Below are positions 55,153-64,000 of a stretch of DNA of 64,000 nucleotides, one piece after another. Made by a program: the position numbers and the translations under genes. How positions within the stretch are numbered: the first letter of the stretch is position 1; each line of letters begins with the position of its first letter. The notes below the pieces were generated by a model. The model saw only the letters and a program-made list of their open reading frames with translations, ran no database searches and had not been told where the DNA came from. Origin of the DNA: Anaeramoeba ignava (Eukaryota; Metamonada; Anaeramoebidae); assembly GCA_028826165.1 (NCBI GenBank), contig JAPDFW010000104.1:162985-226984 (forward strand). Direction: 5' to 3'.

Positions 55153-58102
55153 TTATTTAATTTCTAAATCATTTTCTTTTAAATTTTCATTATTATCTTC
55201 ATCTAAAATTAAATCATTATCTTCATTTAAATTTTCATTTAAATTTTCATTTAATTTTTCTAAATCATTTTCAATTAAATTTTCTTTTAAAATTTCTGAT
55301 TTTAAATTTATTGTTTTTTGATATTTTTGATAAAATTCAATTATTTGTAATTTTTTTTCTGGCCAACATTTAGATTCTGGTTTTAAAACTTGTATTTTTA
55401 AAGATTCAAGTTCATTTTCTGAAATAAAACTTTTAAAACTAAAATTTGTTTTTGGATTTTTTGAACAAAAAACTTCTTTCCAATTTCCACAACATCCATG
55501 TGAAAAAGGATTTTCTCTTGCTTGATATCTATTTTTGATCTATTTTTTATTAATTTAAATATATTTTTAGATTTAAATATATTTTTAGATTTAAATATAT
55601 TTTTGGATTTAAATATATTTTTAGATTTAAATATATTTTTGGATTTAAATATATTTTTGGAATTTAAATATATTTTAGATTTAAATATATTTTTAGATTT
55701 AAATATATTTTTTGGATTTAAATATATTTAGATTTAAATATATTTTTTATAGATTTATTTATATTTTTTGATTTAAATATATTTTTAGATTTAAATATTA
55801 TTTTTGGATTTAAATATATTTTTGGATTTAAATATATTTTTTGGATTTAAATATATTTTAGATTTAAATATATTTTTAGATTTAAATATATTTTTAGATT
55901 TAAATATATTTTTGGATTTAAATATTTTTTTGGATTTATTTACAAATTCTCGAGTTGTTAAATTTTGAGAAATTAAACCAAAATGAAAAAATGATAAATT
56001 TGTTGTTGGCCAAGCAGTAAAAAGTAAAAATATAGCAAAGATCAATCTATTTTAAAATTGAATATAAAATTGAATATAAAATTGAATATAAAATTAATTT
56101 TGTTTATAAAGAGAAAATAAGTACGTTTCAGGAGCTTTTTTTGTAGCTTCACTAAAAGCATCAAAACCATCAAAATCAGCGAAATTTTTTTTTGTAAGTA
56201 AACTTAATAATACAAGAGAAAAAACGATAATAAAATATTCAGAAAAAGTGATTAAAAAAACAAATAAAGCAAAATAACGATAATTTCTTAAACCAACATC
56301 ACTTCCAACCCAAGGACCTTTTGAATTTGTTTTGAAAACCAAAATCGAAAAAATTTTGGAATTGAATTGATATATTAAATTAAATTGAAAAATGAAAATG
56401 AATTATTAATAATTGATTCCATTTTTTTTAGTTGATTTTTTTCTCTTTTTTTTTTTTTACAATGATGATCAAATTTTTCAACACATTGATCACATCTTCT
56501 ACAATGAGAAGTTCTTGGAGGTCGATAAATATTGCAAGTTTCTTTTCATTTTTAATATTGATTTTTAATATTGATTTTTAGAATTGATTTTTAATATTGA
56601 TTTTGTTGTTGTTTTTTTACCACAATAAAATAAACGATATTTGTCTCCATTAATTTGAACATCTTTTGAAGATGTTGGATAAACAATTTGATTCTTTGAT
56701 TTTGATTTTTGCTATAACAATTGTTTCCAAATTGATTTTGATTTATATTTATATTTAGATTTAGATTTAGATTTAAATTTAGATTTTGATTTATATTTAT
56801 ATTTATATTTATATTTATATTTATATTTATATTTTGATTTAGATTTAGATTTTAGATTTAGATTTAGATTTAGATTTAGATTTAGATTTATATTTATATT
56901 TATATTTATATTTTGATTTAGATTTAGATTTAGATTTAGATTTAGATTTAGATTTAGATTTTAATTTTAATTTTGATTTTGATATTGATATTGATTTATA
57001 TTTAGATTTATATTTATATTTAGATTTAGATTTAGATTTAGATTTAGATATTGATTTATATTTATATTTAGATTTTGATTTATATTTAGATTTAGATTTT
57101 GATTTAGATTTAGATTTAGATTTAGATTTAGATTTAGATTTAGATTTAGATTTAGATTTAGATTTATATTTAGATTTAGATTTAGATTTATATTTATATT
57201 TAGATTTATATTTAGATTTATATTTATATTTTTATATTTTATATTTATATTTATAATTATATTTATATTTATATTTATATTTATATTTATATTTATATTT
57301 ATATTTTTTTATTTATATTTATATTTATATTTATATTTATATTCATATTTAGATTTAGATTTAGATTTAGATTTATATTTATATTTTATATTTTAGATTT
57401 ATATTTAGATTTAGATTTAGATATATATTTAGATTTAGATTTTGATTTAGATTTAGATTTAGATTTTGATTTATATTTAAATTTAGATTTACATTTATAT
57501 TTATATTTATATTTAGATTTAGATTTAGATTTAGATTTAGATTTTGATTTATATTTAGATTTAGATTTTGATTTATATTTAGATTTTGATTTTGATTTTG
57601 ATTTTGATTTTGATTTTGATTTAGATTTAGATTTATATTTAGATTTAGATTTATATTTATATTTTGATTTTGATTTTGATTTTAATTTTGATTTTGATTT
57701 TGATATTGATTTTGATTTAATAATAAAAATGAAAATTACAACAACTTCTGGTAAAGGACATCTTCTAATAATACCAGGATTAACATAAGCAGTTAATAAC
57801 AGAAAGATATTAACCAATAAAAAGAGGATACCAGCAATAATAATAACATAATAAGATAAAAACTCAATAATTTTCAAACCAACAGAAAAAATAAACGCGA
57901 TCATTGGAACATTAAATAAGACAAAAGTAAAGATAAGCATTCTTATATCAGGGCCAGTAGTGCATGAACCGTTGCAACAAAATCTTATACGACTTGGCCA
58001 CACTCGCCAAAGTGCGATTTGAAGTTTTGCTGAATCATCCCTAACTTCCGGCAATAATGTTTTTTTATCTAATAATGATCGAAGTGAATTTTTTTTTTTC
58101 AT
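55153..58102 (-). CDS. DHHC-type palmitoyltransferase
   Basis: Six exons: 58102-57740, 56711-56621, 56541-56461, 56317-56125, 56046-55944 and 55539-55153, all phases consistent, about 405 residues. Exon 1 has [21 protein letters not shown], two TM segments and [15 protein letters not shown], the pattern of plant-type DHHC enzymes. The cysteine-rich domain is split over exons 2-4: [31 protein letters not shown], then [15 protein letters not shown]. The catalytic DHHC is intact. The last zinc-binding Cys (normally N-C-I/V-G) is Asp (codon 56298-56300). Two more TMs, the TTxE motif (TTREF) and [16 protein letters not shown] follow, then an acidic tail. It S-acylates cysteines of membrane proteins, usually at the Golgi or plasma membrane. 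Introns 1 (1,028 nt) and 5 (404 nt) are repeat-filled. Confidence 0.9.
55553..55935. repeat. ~18-bp tandem repeat filling DHHC intron 5
   Basis: About 20 copies of ATTTAAATATATTTTTAG and variants lie between the donor at 55943 and the acceptor at 55540. Confidence 0.85.
56735..57722. repeat. TTTAGA/TTTATA/TTTTGA hexamer array filling DHHC intron 1
   Basis: About 1 kb of mixed ATTTAG, ATTTAT and ATTTTG hexamers inside the intron 56712-57739. The apparent Lys-Ser-Lys-Tyr frame continuing from exon 1 is only the repeat being read through. Confidence 0.85.
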
Positions 58103-58199
58103 CTTTTTAATTTATTTTTTTTTATTTAATTTGTTTTATTTTCTTTTCTTTTCAAATTAATGTTTCCAAAAAATTTTATTGTTCTAATTTATTTTAAAA

Positions 58200-58230
58200 A
58201 AATTAATGATTAAAAAAAAAATGAAAATAA
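58200..58230 (-). promoter_or_regulatory. TTTTCATTTTTTTTTT tract upstream of the DHHC gene
   Basis: On the minus strand a TTTTCATTTTTTTTTT tract lies about 110 nt upstream of ATG 58102, further than at other genes, suggesting a longer leader. Confidence 0.3.
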
Positions 58231-58254
58231 TTTTTTTGGTTTTTTTCAATTTTA

Positions 58255-58930
58255 TTTTTGATTTTAATTTTAATTTTATAAATGAATTTAGATTTTAATT
58301 TTGATTTTGATTTTAATTTTAATTTTAATTTTAATTTTAATTTTAATTTTAATTTTGATTTTAATTTTAATTTTAATTTTAATTTTGATTTTAATTATAA
58401 TTTGATAAATGAATTTTGATTTTAATTTTAATTTCAATTTTATTTTAGATTTTAATTTTAATTTTAATTTAGATTTTGATTTTAATTTTAATTTTAATTT
58501 TAATTTTAATTTTAATATTAATTTTTAATTTTATTTTTTGATTTTTGATTTAATTTTATTTTTGATTTTAATTTTAATTTTAATTTTAATTTTATAAATG
58601 AATTTTAATTTTAATTTTAATTTCAATTTTATTTTTAATTTTAATTTTAATTTTAATTTTAATTTTATTTTTAATTTTGATTTTAATTTTAATTTTAATT
58701 TTATAAATGAATTTAGATTTTAATTTTGATTTTAATTTTGATTTTGATTTTAATTTTAATTTTAATTTTATAAATGAATTTTGATTTTAATTTCAATTTT
58801 AATTTAATTTTAATTTTAATTTTAATTTTAATTTTAATTTTATAAATGAATTTTAATTTTAATATTAATTTTAAATTTAATTTTAATTTTATAAATGAAT
58901 TTTAATTTTAATATTAATTTTAAATTTGAT
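58255..58930. repeat. (AATTTT/GATTTT)n array with ATTTTATAAATGAATTT punctuation
   Basis: About 670 bp of hexamers in the spacer between the DHHC and PHD genes. The block ATTTTATAAATGAATTT recurs near 58276, 58402, 58594, 58701, 58772, 58842 and 58892. It is the same composition and punctuation as the DCTN5 intron 42 kb away. Confidence 0.85.
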
Positions 58931-58954
58931 TTTCTTTTCTTTTGTTTTTTGAAA

Positions 58955-63999
<5,045 letters not shown>

Positions 64000-64000
64000 C

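Noticed and set aside
56735-57722. Telomeric repeat
   Set aside because: TTTAGA hexamers are mixed with TTTATA and TTTTGA inside an intron with good splice sites, and the run does not follow a G-rich telomere pattern.

Overview
The window is nuclear DNA from a free-living, very AT-rich unicellular eukaryote. Spliceosomal GT...AG introns are visible in many genes, mostly 38-100 nt, with some much longer ones filled with simple repeats. Codon choice is strongly A/T-ending, proteins carry long Asn/Glu/Gln tracts, TAA is the usual stop (TGA also used), and genes are packed tightly on both strands. The gene content (many BTB proteins combined with RCC1, TLDc, Ras and armadillo-like modules, plus FANCD2, dynactin p25, UTP6, an ALFY-type BEACH protein and a DHHC acyltransferase) suggests an amoeboid/amoeboflagellate protist. 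The BTB-RCC1 and BTB-TLDc richness reminds me of Anaeramoeba, but that is an inference from memory.

Layout. 1-10.7 kb: a partial F-box/TMEM185-like membrane protein (-), a BTB-TLDc protein (+), an EF-hand/WD40 protein (+) and FANCD2 (-). 10.8-16.0 kb: a ~150-163 bp tandem array whose units are degenerate copies of the start of a small membrane-protein gene, three paralogous genes of that type (signal peptide, Thr/Pro/Ser stalk, TM, short tail), and a convergent type I membrane protein. 16.1-26.5 kb (-): dynactin p25 (DCTN5) with a 619-nt hexamer-filled intron, a TPR protein with a degenerate CHAT-like end, and UTP6. 26.6-36.2 kb (+): a BEACH-WD40-FYVE protein of the WDFY3/ALFY type. 36.3-37.8 kb (-): cathepsin Z. 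37.9-54.1 kb: an island of BTB genes (four RCC1-BTB, Ras-BTB-BTB, BTB-ARM, BTB-TLDc) with one propeller pseudogene and one tandem repeat array. 54.1-58.9 kb: a microsatellite, tRNA-Lys(CUU), a DHHC palmitoyltransferase and more hexamer repeats. 59-64 kb (-): a tandem PHD-finger, N/Q-rich chromatin-type protein that runs off the right edge.

Cross-cutting observations. (1) Most genes have a pyrimidine tract containing TTTTTCATTTTT just upstream of ATG; in divergent gene pairs two such tracts face each other and form inverted repeats. (2) Many genes are broken by single-base changes, nearly all in homopolymers or short repeats, and worst at 17-36 kb and 59-64 kb. Because conserved protein families resume in another frame at once, uncorrected long-read consensus errors explain them better than decay, though real pseudogenes cannot be excluded. 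(3) Hexamers dominate: (GAAAAT)n inside coding regions reads Glu-Asn and keeps frame, while (AATTTT)n, which contains TAA, is confined to introns and spacers.

Functionally the BTB island suggests Cullin-3-type substrate adaptors (inference). The other genes are housekeeping: crosslink repair, dynein cargo binding, rRNA processing, selective autophagy, lysosomal proteolysis, protein palmitoylation and chromatin reading.
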